From NCBI RefSeq assembly GCF_009687845.1, contig NZ_BLAD01000042.1, positions 1 to 40,431 on the forward strand: DNA of 40,431 nt, given 5' to 3'. This stretch comes from Acrocarpospora corrugata (GTDB lineage Bacteria; Actinomycetota; Actinomycetes; Streptosporangiales; Streptosporangiaceae). Of this stretch, positions 1-7,404 are shown one piece after another (position 1 is the first letter of the stretch; every line of letters begins with the position of its first letter). Made by a program: the position numbers and the translations under genes. The notes beneath the pieces are model-generated. The model ran no database searches and was not told the origin of the DNA. It saw only the letters and a list, made by a program, of their open reading frames with translations.

Positions 1-606
1 GGCCACCGTGACGTTCCAGGTCGAGCTGACCTTTGAAGGTCTGGTTGATCGATTCGATGGTCTGGCGCAGAGGTTTGAACAGCTGCGCTCCGGCCCGCTC
101 GGGTTAGCCCCGGCGGGCCGGTCGCAAGAGGGTCAAGTCGCGCTCGGTCAGAACGTGTTCGAAGATGCGACCGTAGTACTGCCGGTCGGCGATGATCGAC
201 TGGCCCGGATGGGCCGCCACCACCTCGGGGGCGGTGTCGAGCATGGCGATCAGGGTGTGGCGTTCGTCGGCCTTGGCGCCGGTCAGCGCGAACAGCACCG
301 GCAGCCCGCCCAGGGTGCACAGCAGGTGCAGCCGCAGCCCCCAGAAGTACCGGGAATGCGAGGCGCAGTACCCGTACTCGGCCCACCCGGCCAGATCGTT
401 GCGCCGGGCGGTCTCCCGGGAGCGGCCGCACTCCACCGGCGTTGAATCCACCACCCACACATCATCACTCCACAGGGAGGTATCGGCGGCCAGCATCCGG
501 ATCACGGCCACCACCAGCCCCGACGCCTTTCGTAGCCGCTTGCCGTACCCCGACTGTCCAGGCAGGTAAGGGAACATCCCGCTCAGTTCGGCATGGGCAT
601 AGCCCC
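1..606 (-). pseudogene. IS982-family transposase remnant (middle and C-terminal part)
   Basis: A DDE transposase for an insertion sequence, no longer able to act. Reading leftwards from about 606, the translation enters the IS982-type block around FPYLPGQSGYGKRLRK, then VDSTPVECGRSRET, YFWGLRLHLLCT and KADERH, with IIADRQYYG as the second acidic block. At 104-106 there is an in-frame TAA; reading on in the same frame gives AQLFKPLRQTIESIN and LDLERHGG, which is the family C-terminus, so the stop is a nonsense mutation and not the natural end. The gene runs off the left edge. The first 70 or so residues are missing and are replaced near 600-606 by Tn3-type sequence. Family assignment is from recalled family motifs; the internal stop and the chimeric joint are seen directly. 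Confidence 0.85.
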
Positions 607-1373
607 AGCTCGCCCATGCCCAGCCCCATGACCTCCGCGACCTGGTCCAGCGCTTTGATCATCGTCGGCCGGACCCGCGCGGGACCGGGCCCTTGCGCCA
701 GCGCTCCAAGTCCGAGATGCGCGACCCCGTCGGCACCTCCAACAGCTGGTCCAGCCCGTAGCGCTGGCCCACCGTCAACAATCCCTCCAGCACGCCCCAC
801 AACCGCCGGGTCGTCTCATCACGCACGTTGGTGATCAACCGTGCCAGCGTGGTCACCCCCGGCAGCAGCACATCGCGTTCCCGCAGCCATCTCACCGCAT
901 CGGTGAAGATGGCCTTGGGGCCGTCCCCTGATGTCCACGACCGGGCCGCCACCCACGTCCGCAGATCCGCCTCCACGGTCCCGAACTTCTTCAGGCCGTA
1001 CACCCGCTGGATCTCCCACTGATGGTCGAACCGCGTCTTGGTCCGCTCGGTGTACCTCTTCACACACGAGGGGTCGGCCGATGTCCAGCTGCTGCGCCAC
1101 GAAGTCGATGACCGCGGTCGGCACGTCTAGGGGATCTTCCAGGAACGTCCCCACCCACCGAACGGTGACGAGCTGGAGGCTGAAACCGAGCTTCATGTGC
1201 GCGCCGCGGCAGCGCTCGATCAGTTTCCGGTCCTCGTCATCGAGGAAGAACACCCGCTCCAGGTCTGCCCGCGACGGCACCTCCGCATACTGGCCAAACG
1301 TGGATGTCTCATCATGGTCAAGAACTCCACCACCGGCATAGGCCGCAAAGTAGGGCCAACCAGCATGTAACAA
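601..1373 (-). pseudogene. Tn3-family transposase remnant (DUF4158 N-terminal region), frameshifted
   Basis: This is the N-terminal DNA-binding region of a Tn3-type transposase, spread over three frames. The first part (1373 to about 1080) has YAEVPSRADLERVFFLDDED and LGFSLQLVTVRWVGTFLEDP, typical of DUF4158. One extra base near 1077-1080 moves the continuation VKRYTERTKTRFDHQWEIQ into another frame (to about 690). A one-base loss near 683-687 then moves TMIKALDQVAEVMGLGMGEL into a third frame, ending near 603, where IS982 sequence begins. The catalytic DDE half is absent. The first residues after the nominal start do not resemble the family, so the 5' end may also be damaged. No resolvase gene or terminal repeats were found nearby. 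Confidence 0.8.
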
Positions 1374-1418
1374 ACTGACAGTAGCCGAACCGATTACCCA
1401 ATCGCTTCACCGGCCGAT

Positions 1419-1445
1419 GCCACCCGCATCAGAGCGCTGGGTGGC
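1419..1445. repeat. Inverted repeat GCCACCC / GGGTGGC
   Basis: Seven-base perfect arms at 1419-1425 and 1439-1445 around a 13-base loop. It lies in the gene-free stretch between the Tn3 remnant and the chimeric SDR reading frame. There is no T-tract, so it is not a convincing terminator. It could be part of a transposon end. Nothing else is recognisable between 1374 and 1500. Confidence 0.35.
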
Positions 1446-1497
1446 GATAGCGCAGTAGGTGCTGGCTCGCTAACGCCACTGGCCGATTGGTTGCTGC

Positions 1498-2679
1498 TCA
1501 AGCCCCGAGAAAGCCCAGAGTTCCCGCGAACCCAAGAGTCGAGACCGGGCCGTTGGGGTGGTCTGTGAGGTTATGCACCCTTGGGTTCGCCGGAACCCAA
1601 GGCCGTCCGCGGTCAGCCGGTTCCGGAGCGACACCGGGCGGCGTCCAGGAACCCGGCGACGGCGGTCGGCCCGGCCCGGCGAGCGGCCGGGGTGCCTGAG
1701 CTGATGTACGGAGCCTCGCGGTCACCGCGCCGGTGGCGGTGTCGAGGACCGAGACGGTGTCGGAGTCGGAGTTGGCGACGTAGGCGGTGCGGCCGCTGGG
1801 GGTGAAGGCGACTCCGTAGGGGAACAGGCCGACGGGAATGGTCGCGGTCACTGTTCGGCGGCGCACGTCGATGACCGAGACGGTGTTGGAGCAGGAGTTG
1901 GCGACGTAGGCGTGATGCCAGCCGGGCGTGAAGGCGACACCGCGGGGGTTGAGACCGACGTCGATGGTGGCCAGCACCACCGGCTGGGCCGAGCCGGTGG
2001 TGCTGATGGCGGTCCCGCTGAGGAGCGCGGTGGACGCGGTGGAGGAGGCGGCCTCCGTGGTGATCGGCCGGCTCAGCTTGGCGCCGAGTGCCGCTTCGCG
2101 GGTGCCGACGACGTCGAAGAACTCGGTGTCGACCGGTCCGGGGGCGACAGCCAGGACCTTCACGCCGGTGCCGCGTAGCTCGCTCCACAGGGCGAGGCTG
2201 AAGTTCAGGACGAAAGTTTTGGATGAAGCATAGATGGCGAAGTAGGGCGCGATGGCGAAGCCGGCCGTGGATCCGATGTTCACCACCGCTCCCGAGCCGC
2301 GGGCCAGCATGGCGGGCAGGAGCGCATGGGTGAGGTCAACGAGTGCGACGACGTTGACCATGTGCTGGTCAGGCTCGCGTTCGGGCGAGATTTCGGCGAA
2401 CCGGCCCGCGGTGCCGAATCCGGCGCTGTTGACCAGTAGATCGATCGCGATCCCCCGTGTGGTCAGCTCGGCCACTATCCGCGGGGTGGCATCGGGTGCG
2501 GCCAGATCGGCAGGCAGCACCGTGACGGCTACCGGGTGGGTCTCCCGGATGTCGGCAGCGATCGCGTTGAGTCAATCCACCGAGCGTGCCACCAGGACCA
2601 GGTCGTGGCCGCAGGCGGCGAGCTGGCGGGCGAACTCGGCGCCGATCCCCGACGACGCGCCTGTAACGAGGGCAGTCAC
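1498..2679 (-). pseudogene. Short-chain dehydrogenase/reductase with nonsense codon, 3' end replaced by YVTN propeller blades
   Basis: The gene starts at GTG 2679 behind a good ribosome site (GGAGGAAAC). The protein begins [20 protein letters not shown], the Rossmann NAD(P)-binding motif of classical SDR enzymes. After 35 codons there is an in-frame TGA (2572-2574), most simply a CGA-to-TGA change within SVDRLNAIAADI. Beyond it the frame stays open, with NSAGFGTAG, the catalytic serine in NIGSTAGF and the YASSK catalytic Tyr/Lys pair. From about 2040 leftwards SDR similarity stops, and from 1980 to 1711 the same frame encodes two YVTN-type blades (VAFTPSGRTAYVANSDSDTV and its sister). The last 70 codons look non-coding. 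So this is both nonsense-mutated and chimeric. It is divergent from a TetR gene across a palindromic operator, suggesting it was that regulator's target. Confidence 0.8.
1526..1602. repeat. Cluster of AACCCAAG repeats with a perfect 9-bp palindrome
   Basis: At 1579-1602 CCTTGGGTT and AACCCAAGG form perfect 9-base arms around a 6-base loop. A further copy, GCGAACCCAAG, lies at 1526-1536 in the same sense as the right arm. The motif sits at the 3' end of the chimeric SDR/YVTN frame, where the translation no longer resembles a protein. It may be a recombination or transposon-end sequence. No T-run follows, so a Rho-independent terminator is unlikely. Confidence 0.45.
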
Positions 2680-2697
2680 GTTTCCTCCGATTCGATA

Positions 2698-2720
2698 AAC
2701 TGCAACTATTTGTAGCAGTT
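2698..2720. promoter_or_regulatory. Palindromic operator in the SDR/TetR divergent promoter region
   Basis: AACTGCAAC (2698-2706) and GTAGCAGTT (2712-2720) form 9-base arms with one mismatch around TATTT. It lies between the divergent SDR start (2679) and the TetR start, in a locally AT-rich stretch. Size and symmetry suit a TetR dimer, so autoregulation and control of the SDR gene are likely. Binding itself is inferred. Confidence 0.65.
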
Positions 2721-2754
2721 AACCGCAGAATTGCCAATCGATGTAGCATGTGGT

Positions 2755-3366
2755 GTGGGGACGACGGGACGACGGCTTCGGGCCGATGCCGAGCGCAGCA
2801 TCCGAGCGATCGTGGTCGCGGCGGAGGAGGTGTTCAGTCGCAATCCCGCCGCCACCATGGAGCAGATCGCTGAGGAGGCCGGGGTGGCGAGAACCACCAT
2901 CCACCGGCGGTTCGCCAGCCGGGAGGCCCTTCTGGAGGCCATGGAAGTCACCGCCTGGCAGGAGATTGGCGACGCGATCGACGCTGCCCGGCCGTACACC
3001 GCCCCGCCACAGGTGGCCCTGCACGAGGCCACCGCCAACGTGTTGCGCATCAAGTTCGGCTGGCGATTCACCCTCACCCGGCCGGTCCCGCTGAGCGAGC
3101 AGGCCCGCACGATCCAGGCCGAGGTCATGGCCAAATGCGCCGCCGCCTTCACCCGTGCTCGCGAGTCGGGCATGCTGCCGTCGACCACCGACCTGTCCTG
3201 GACTCAGCGGGCCTACCTGGCCCTGCTCAGCGAGGCCGCCCACGGTTCCACCGGCCAACCGGAATCCAACCCGGGGAAAGACCAAGAGACCAGCGACGAC
3301 CCTGACCTACTGGCCGCCCGGGTGCTTGGCACCCTGCTTCACGGCGTCACGGGCCTTCGCGACTGA
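2755..3366 (+). CDS. TetR-family transcriptional regulator
   Basis: A ligand-responsive DNA-binding repressor of about 203 residues, normal for the family. The N-terminal helix-turn-helix is clear: AERSIRAIVVAAEEVFSRN, then MEQIAEEAGVARTTIHRRF as the HTH proper, followed by FASREALLEAM. The C-terminal two-thirds is helical and variable, as expected of the ligand/dimer domain; the ligand cannot be predicted. I prefer GTG 2755, giving an N-terminus of usual length. TTG 2731 in the same frame would add 8 residues, and neither start has a Shine-Dalgarno sequence, so the mRNA may be leaderless. It is divergent from the broken SDR gene, with a palindrome between them. The regulator looks intact although its presumed target is dead. 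Confidence 0.88.
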   Translation: MGTTGRRLRADAERSIRAIVVAAEEVFSRNPAATMEQIAEEAGVARTTIHRRFASREALLEAMEVTAWQEIGDAIDAARPYTAPPQVALHEATANVLRIKFGWRFTLTRPVPLSEQARTIQAEVMAKCAAAFTRARESGMLPSTTDLSWTQRAYLALLSEAAHGSTGQPESNPGKDQETSDDPDLLAARVLGTLLHGVTGLRD

Positions 3367-3711
3367 ACCGCTCTCCGGCGCCACCGAGTTTCGCATCGGC
3401 CGGTGTCTCGCCGATCCGTTCTCTTCGGCCTGGGTGTCGGAGCGGCCACATTGGGTTGGCGACGGGTCCAAGGCTGTTCTCGCGTGTCAGCAGTGCCCGT
3501 CGTCAAGGTGTGTTGTGTCTCGCGCTCGTTCCTCGGTGACGGGTTGCGGCCCCCTTGGCCCAGTTGCGGACCACTGCTGGGAGAGTCACGTCATGCCAGG
3601 GCGCCGAACAGGGACTGTGCCAACTACGTGCGCAGACGCCGAGGCTCGCAGAACACATCAGGGCATTGGCGCAGGTCAAGAGCGCTTTCCGATCTTGGTG
3701 GAGCTTCCCCT
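3367..3711 (+). other. Gene-free stretch with possible decayed coiled-coil coding remnant
   Basis: No intact gene. On the plus strand a piece reading VSRSFL in one frame, followed one frame away by LAQLRTTAG and LCQLRAQTPRLAEHIRALAQ (about 3555-3680), resembles the small HTH/coiled-coil proteins (DUF6262 type) that accompany some actinobacterial tyrosine-recombinase sets. This would require a frameshift near 3545-3555. The likeness is weak and rests on memory of that family; it may be chance. The stretch ends abruptly at the tRNA-like sequence starting at 3712. Confidence 0.2.
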
Positions 3712-3751
3712 GCGGATCAGAAGGTTGGGGGTTCGAGTCCTCCCGGCCGCG
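3712..3751 (+). tRNA. 3' half of a tRNA-Arg-like gene (partial; probable attachment-site remnant)
   Basis: From 3712 the sequence fits tRNA geometry from position 34 onward: GCG at anticodon positions, GA, the 3' anticodon stem TCAGA (3717-3721), variable loop AGGTT, T-stem GGGGG (3727-3731), loop TTCGAGT, T-stem CCTCC, 3' acceptor strand CGGCCGC (3744-3750) and discriminator G (3751). CGGATCAGAAGG is as in actinobacterial tRNA-Arg(ACG). Upstream, no matching anticodon 5' stem, D-arm or 5' acceptor strand (expected GCGGCCG) exists, so this is not a working tRNA. Such 3' halves are left when a tyrosine-recombinase element integrates into a tRNA gene. Its own terminator follows. Confidence 0.65.
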
Positions 3752-3762
3752 CCCAGCTCAAA

Positions 3763-3794
3763 GGCCACTTCCGATCACCGGAGGTGGCCCTTTT
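3763..3794 (+). terminator. Rho-independent terminator after the tRNA remnant
   Basis: GGCCACTTCCG (3763-3773) pairs with CGGAGGTGGCC (3779-3789), with one G-U pair and a 5-base loop, followed by CTTTT. Position and form fit the terminator of a tRNA gene, which supports 3712-3751 being the genuine chromosomal 3' end of that gene. Confidence 0.8.
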
Positions 3795-3865
3795 GATCTT
3801 CGTACAGTTCAAGACGGATCAGCCGCGCTGTTCGGCGCGGCTGACGGCGGGCTTGGGCCAGTCGG

Positions 3866-4477
3866 CTATCTCGCGACGTGGAATCGCAGGTGCGTCACGT
3901 ACGGTGACTCGATCAACCTATTTCGTTCCAGCTCGATGTGATCGGTGCCCAGGCGGTCGAACAGCCGGGTGCCGGAGCCGAGCAGCACGGGCACCAGTTG
4001 AATCTGAATCTCGTCCACGAGTCCGGCCCTCACGAACTGTTGTGCGGTGTTTGCCCCACCCATGATGAGGACGTTCTTGCCGCGCGCCGCCGCTTGGGCC
4101 TGCCGGAGCGCGCTCTCGATGCCGTCAGTGACGAAGGTGAACGCTGCGCTTTTCATGACCAACTGTTCGCGGGCTTGATGGGTGAGCACGAAGCAGGGCA
4201 CGGGGAACGGGGTGTCCCCCCACAGTTCCACGCCCACGTCAAACGTGCGTCTGCCTACCACAACGGCTCCGGTCGAGGCGAGAAGCTCCTGCGCGACCTG
4301 GGCGTCCACTCCATTCGGTGATGTGCCGCCGGCGGGTACAGCCCGATCCGAACTGCTGTTGAACAGCCACTCGTGGAGCCGCTCGCCGCCTTCGCCCATG
4401 GGGTGCTCGACGGTCACATCGGGTCCGGCGCTGAAGCCGTCCACTGACACACTCATGTTCAGCACGACGTTTTCCAT
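3866..4477 (-). CDS. Dihydrofolate-reductase-like protein (RibD C-terminal domain family)
   Basis: A 203-residue cytosolic protein of the DHFR-like fold used by RibD reductases; members are presumed NAD(P)H-dependent reductases of unknown substrate. The N-terminus NVVLNMSVSVDGF is the usual first strand, followed by GAVVVGRRTFD (residues 70-80) and VLIMGGANTAQQFVRAGLVDEI (about 136-157), with LVPVLLGSGTRLF near the end. Start ATG 4477 has a good ribosome site (AAGGAGAACCTT). A much longer frame in register extends upstream, but that is only shadow coding over the MFS gene. It overlaps the 3' end of the MFS gene by 19 bases, so the two form one transcript and are probably co-translated. Confidence 0.88.
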   Translation of the reverse strand: MENVVLNMSVSVDGFSAGPDVTVEHPMGEGGERLHEWLFNSSSDRAVPAGGTSPNGVDAQVAQELLASTGAVVVGRRTFDVGVELWGDTPFPVPCFVLTHQAREQLVMKSAAFTFVTDGIESALRQAQAAARGKNVLIMGGANTAQQFVRAGLVDEIQIQLVPVLLGSGTRLFDRLGTDHIELERNRLIESPYVTHLRFHVAR

Positions 4478-5709
4478 AAGGTTCTCCTTTCGCTCGTTCC
4501 TTGCGGTATGTCGACCCTCCACGCAGCCCTGTAGTCGCGCCACGCGGGGGCCAGCGCGGTGAACAGCACGACGGCGGTGACTGCGAATCCCACGGGGTAG
4601 CCCATCGGCACGGTCAGGAGGCCGAACACGACTGCCCCGGCACCCATCCCGCCGTCGTAGGCGAGGTTCCACAGCGCGCTTACCCGACCGCAGTCGGACT
4701 CGGAGGCGCGCTCGAACATCAGTGCCAGCGTCACGTTCTGGGCCAGGCCGAATCCGAGCCCGAACAGCCCCATGCCTGCCATCACCGCGACCGGGCTGCC
4801 CACCCAGACGAGCACGGCCGTACCAACGGCGGCCGCGAGAACTGCGGGGACGAGTAAGTGGACAGCGCCATGACGGTCGCCGTACCAGCCCGCGCCCCAG
4901 CGTCCGAGCGGAGCAGCGCAGGACTGTACGAGCAGAGCCCCCGCCGCCACCTGATGCGATTCGGCCGGTACGGCCATGGGGAGGAAGGTCAGCAGAGCGC
5001 CGGCCGCCAGTGTCACGGTGGCGAAGATGACCGTCGGTCTGGCGAGCCCACGGATGCGAAGGGCACCGAGAACGCTGCCGTGCTCGATCCGAGCCGACCG
5101 GGCCGGCAGGCCAGGTACGGCGGCCAGCGTGAGCAACGACAGCGCCGCCCCGGTGATGAACACCGGCCCGTACCCGACGTTCCCGACCAGCCACAGACCC
5201 AACGGCAGGCACGCGATGGCCGGGATCCCGACGGCTGCGCCGTACAAACCCAGCCCCTCGCCGCGGCGATCGGTCGGCACGAGCTCGGCGACGAGGGCCG
5301 CGCCGGCCACGACGACAATGCCGAGGCCTGCGCCACGTACCAAGCAGACGCCCAGCACCAACGGCAGTGAGGAGGATGCCAAAAGTGCCAACGCAGGCGC
5401 CCCGAGCAGAAGCAGGCCCGCGGCCATCACGAGGCGGTAGCCGTACCTGTGCAGCAGGCCCGGCACTGCGAACTCCATCAGCACGGTCCCGAGCATCAGC
5501 GCGCCGGTGGACAGGCCCGCGCCCACGCCGCCCACCCCGGCCGTGGCCAGATACAGGGGGACGACCGGCATCAGCAGATAGAAGCTCCCGGGAGAACACA
5601 CCGACATGATCAGCAACAGAACCATCGGACGGGTCAGAAGCGGTTCCCGATTCACGACATCCCCGCCCGCCGAAGCTTCCCTACCGGCGGCGACCTCCTG
5701 GTGATCCAT
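4459..5709 (-). CDS. MFS transporter (drug-efflux type)
   Basis: A 416-residue integral membrane protein with about twelve hydrophobic segments, beginning after a short polar N-terminus with MVLLLIMSVCSPGSFYLLMP. The loop TDRRGEGLGLYG (about residues 155-166) follows transmembrane segment 5 and resembles the R-x-x-G pattern of drug exporters; a second such loop, ASESDCGRVSALWN, occurs in the C-terminal half. The substrate cannot be read from sequence. It is the first gene of a two-gene unit with the RibD-like reductase and is divergent from the MocR regulator with 47 bases between the start codons, so it is a natural target of that regulator. Confidence 0.9.
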   Translation of the reverse strand: MDHQEVAAGREASAGGDVVNREPLLTRPMVLLLIMSVCSPGSFYLLMPVVPLYLATAGVGGVGAGLSTGALMLGTVLMEFAVPGLLHRYGYRLVMAAGLLLLGAPALALLASSSLPLVLGVCLVRGAGLGIVVVAGAALVAELVPTDRRGEGLGLYGAAVGIPAIACLPLGLWLVGNVGYGPVFITGAALSLLTLAAVPGLPARSARIEHGSVLGALRIRGLARPTVIFATVTLAAGALLTFLPMAVPAESHQVAAGALLVQSCAAPLGRWGAGWYGDRHGAVHLLVPAVLAAAVGTAVLVWVGSPVAVMAGMGLFGLGFGLAQNVTLALMFERASESDCGRVSALWNLAYDGGMGAGAVVFGLLTVPMGYPVGFAVTAVVLFTALAPAWRDYRAAWRVDIPQGTSERRTLWKTSC

Positions 5710-5745
5710 AAGCCGACCGTAGGACGGGATGCGGTTCAGCAGTAA

Positions 5746-5774
5746 GGTCCAGTTTCATGCCGATTGACTGGACC
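5746..5774. promoter_or_regulatory. Perfect inverted repeat GGTCCAGT / ACTGGACC over the MocR start codon
   Basis: Arms at 5746-5753 and 5767-5774 are perfect 8-base inverted repeats with a 13-base spacer. Their centres are 21 bases, about two helical turns, apart. The spacer contains the ATG at 5757. The placement suggests autoregulation by the GntR/MocR protein and possibly control of the divergent MFS gene. Site function is inferred. Confidence 0.6.
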
Positions 5775-7181
5775 GGTTCGGGGCCACAACTCCTGTTGCA
5801 GGTCGACCGAAACCGACCTGAACCGCTGCGCGACCAACTCGAACGCGCATTGCGGGAGGCCATCCGCGCCGGTCGGCTCGCTGCCGGAGAGCGACTCCCC
5901 TCATCCCGCGCCCTGTCGCGCGATCTCGGCATCTCTCGCGGCCTGGTGACCGAGTGCTACGCCCAACTGCAGGCAGAGGGCTATCTGGTCAGCCGTGGCG
6001 GCTCGGCCACCCGGGTTGCCGCCACCGCGCGTCCGTACCCGGCCGCGCTGCCGCCACCCACAGCCATCGAGCCCGCCAGAATCGACTTCCGACCCGGCGT
6101 ACCCGACCTGTCGAGCTTCCCGCGCGAGTACTGGAGCGGCGCTCTTCGCCGTGCCTGCCGCGATGCGCCCAGCGAGCTGCTCGGCTGCCTCGACCCGCAC
6201 GGCGATCCGACACTGCGCGACGTGCTCGCCGCCTATCTACGGCGAGTCCGCGGCGCCGGCACCGACCCCGGCCACATCGTCATCTGCGCGGGCTACGCAC
6301 AAGGGCTCCAGCTCGTTCTGCGGTCCCTGGCTGGCCAGGGCGTACGCGTCGTGGCCTTCGAGGACCCCGGCGACCCCGAGCACCGCGCCATCGCCGCGAT
6401 GCTGGGCCTCGACGTCATCGCCGTCCCGGTCGACGAGCGCGGCATCGACACCGACGCACTCGCTGCCACCGACGCACGCGCCGTCGTGCTCACACCCGCC
6501 CACCAATCGCCCACCGGCGTCGTGCTCGCCCCTGACAGGCGACAAGCCCTGATCAACTGGGCCACGACCCGGACCTCGACGATCGTCGAGGACGACTACG
6601 ACGCCGAGTTCCGCTACGACCGCGAACCCGTCGGCGCGCTACAGGGCCTCGCCCCAGACCGGGTCGCGCTCCTCGGCTCCGTCAGCAAGTCACTCGCGCC
6701 GGCCCTGCGACTCGGCTGGATTCTCAGCCCTCCTCACCTGACTCCCGCTGTCGCCCGCTACAAGCAACTCGCCGACCGCGGCTCACCGGTCCTCGACCAA
6801 CTCGCGCTCGCCGACCTGCTGAAGTCCGGCCGCTACGACCGCCACCTGCGCCACATGCGGCAGCGCTACGCCGCCCGCCGCGCCGCCCTCCTCGAAGCGA
6901 TCCAACGACACGCACCCAGCATCGAACTGCGCGGGCTGGCCGCCGGGTTCCACACCGTCGCCCAGCTACCACCCGACGCCGACGAACGTGCCATCGTCGC
7001 GGCCGCCCGCCGCCGGTCCGTCGGACTGTACGGAATGAGCACCTACCGCATGGACCAGCACCCATGGCCCCCGCAGCTCGTCCTCGGATTCGGCAACCTG
7101 ACCACAGCCGCCATCTCCGACGGCATCGAGACCGTTGCCGACTTGCTGGAGCCACGCCGAGTGAGCCGGCGACCCGCCTGA
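5757..7181 (+). CDS. MocR/PdxR-type PLP-dependent transcriptional regulator
   Basis: A fusion of a GntR winged helix with a fold-type I aminotransferase-like domain, 474 residues, the usual size. Residues 21-90 hold the winged helix (RDQLERALREAIRAGRL, LPSSRALSRDLGISRGLV, AQLQAEGYLVSRGGS). The aminotransferase part has EDDYDAEFRY (residues 278-287; Asp280 should bind the PLP ring nitrogen), the PLP lysine Lys311 in GSVSKSLAP, and an arginine in LRLGW for the phosphate or carboxylate. All key residues are present, so it should bind PLP. Relatives regulate vitamin B6, GABA, taurine or efflux genes in response to PLP or amino compounds; the effector here is unknown. It is divergent from the MFS/reductase pair. 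Confidence 0.92.
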   Translation: MPIDWTGSGPQLLLQVDRNRPEPLRDQLERALREAIRAGRLAAGERLPSSRALSRDLGISRGLVTECYAQLQAEGYLVSRGGSATRVAATARPYPAALPPPTAIEPARIDFRPGVPDLSSFPREYWSGALRRACRDAPSELLGCLDPHGDPTLRDVLAAYLRRVRGAGTDPGHIVICAGYAQGLQLVLRSLAGQGVRVVAFEDPGDPEHRAIAAMLGLDVIAVPVDERGIDTDALAATDARAVVLTPAHQSPTGVVLAPDRRQALINWATTRTSTIVEDDYDAEFRYDREPVGALQGLAPDRVALLGSVSKSLAPALRLGWILSPPHLTPAVARYKQLADRGSPVLDQLALADLLKSGRYDRHLRHMRQRYAARRAALLEAIQRHAPSIELRGLAAGFHTVAQLPPDADERAIVAAARRRSVGLYGMSTYRMDQHPWPPQLVLGFGNLTTAAISDGIETVADLLEPRRVSRRPA

Positions 7182-7362
7182 GACCTCGATGCGCGGACTG
7201 GCGTCGACCTGGCCAGTAGCGGACAGACACCTTGACCGCGGCGGCGGAGCCACGGACATTGACATCTCGCGGGCAGGGGGTTCACGTGGGATGTGACGGG
7301 GAAGCGCGGGCGAGAATCCCGTGCCTGAATCCTGAAATCGCCGGCTTATGGCTGGCTGCGGC

Positions 7363-7390
7363 GTATGGTGCGTGGCGGCTCCGCCCATAC
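7363..7390 (+). promoter_or_regulatory. Leader hairpin just upstream of the seven-gene operon
   Basis: GTATGG (7363-7368) pairs with CCATAC (7385-7390), and inside them GGCGG-CT-CCGCC forms a tight inner stem. It ends four bases before the ribosome site of the DUF1326 gene. It could shape translation of the first cistron, or be chance in GC-rich DNA. The rest of 7182-7404 has no gene; TTGACA at 7259 is the only -35-like hexamer I see and it lacks a good -10 partner. Confidence 0.3.
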
Positions 7391-7404
7391 CAGGGGGAGC
7401 GCTC

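Noticed and set aside
1711-1980. YVTN blades as a functional propeller protein
   Set aside because: Only two blades, no start of their own, and preceded by a truncated SDR with a stop codon; treated as part of a pseudogene.
3712-3751. Complete tRNA-Arg gene
   Set aside because: No 5' acceptor strand, D-arm or 5' anticodon stem is found upstream, so only the 3' half is present.
3403-4065. 220-codon plus-strand frame with an apparent twin-arginine-like start (MSRRSVLFGLGVGAATLGW)
   Set aside because: The signal-like start is followed by Arg/Ser/Pro filler; the frame crosses the tRNA remnant and runs opposite the RibD-like gene. Considered chance.
4478-5599. Long in-frame extension of the RibD-like gene
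   Set aside because: It is the complement register of the MFS gene; ATG 4477 has a strong ribosome site and begins the conserved domain.
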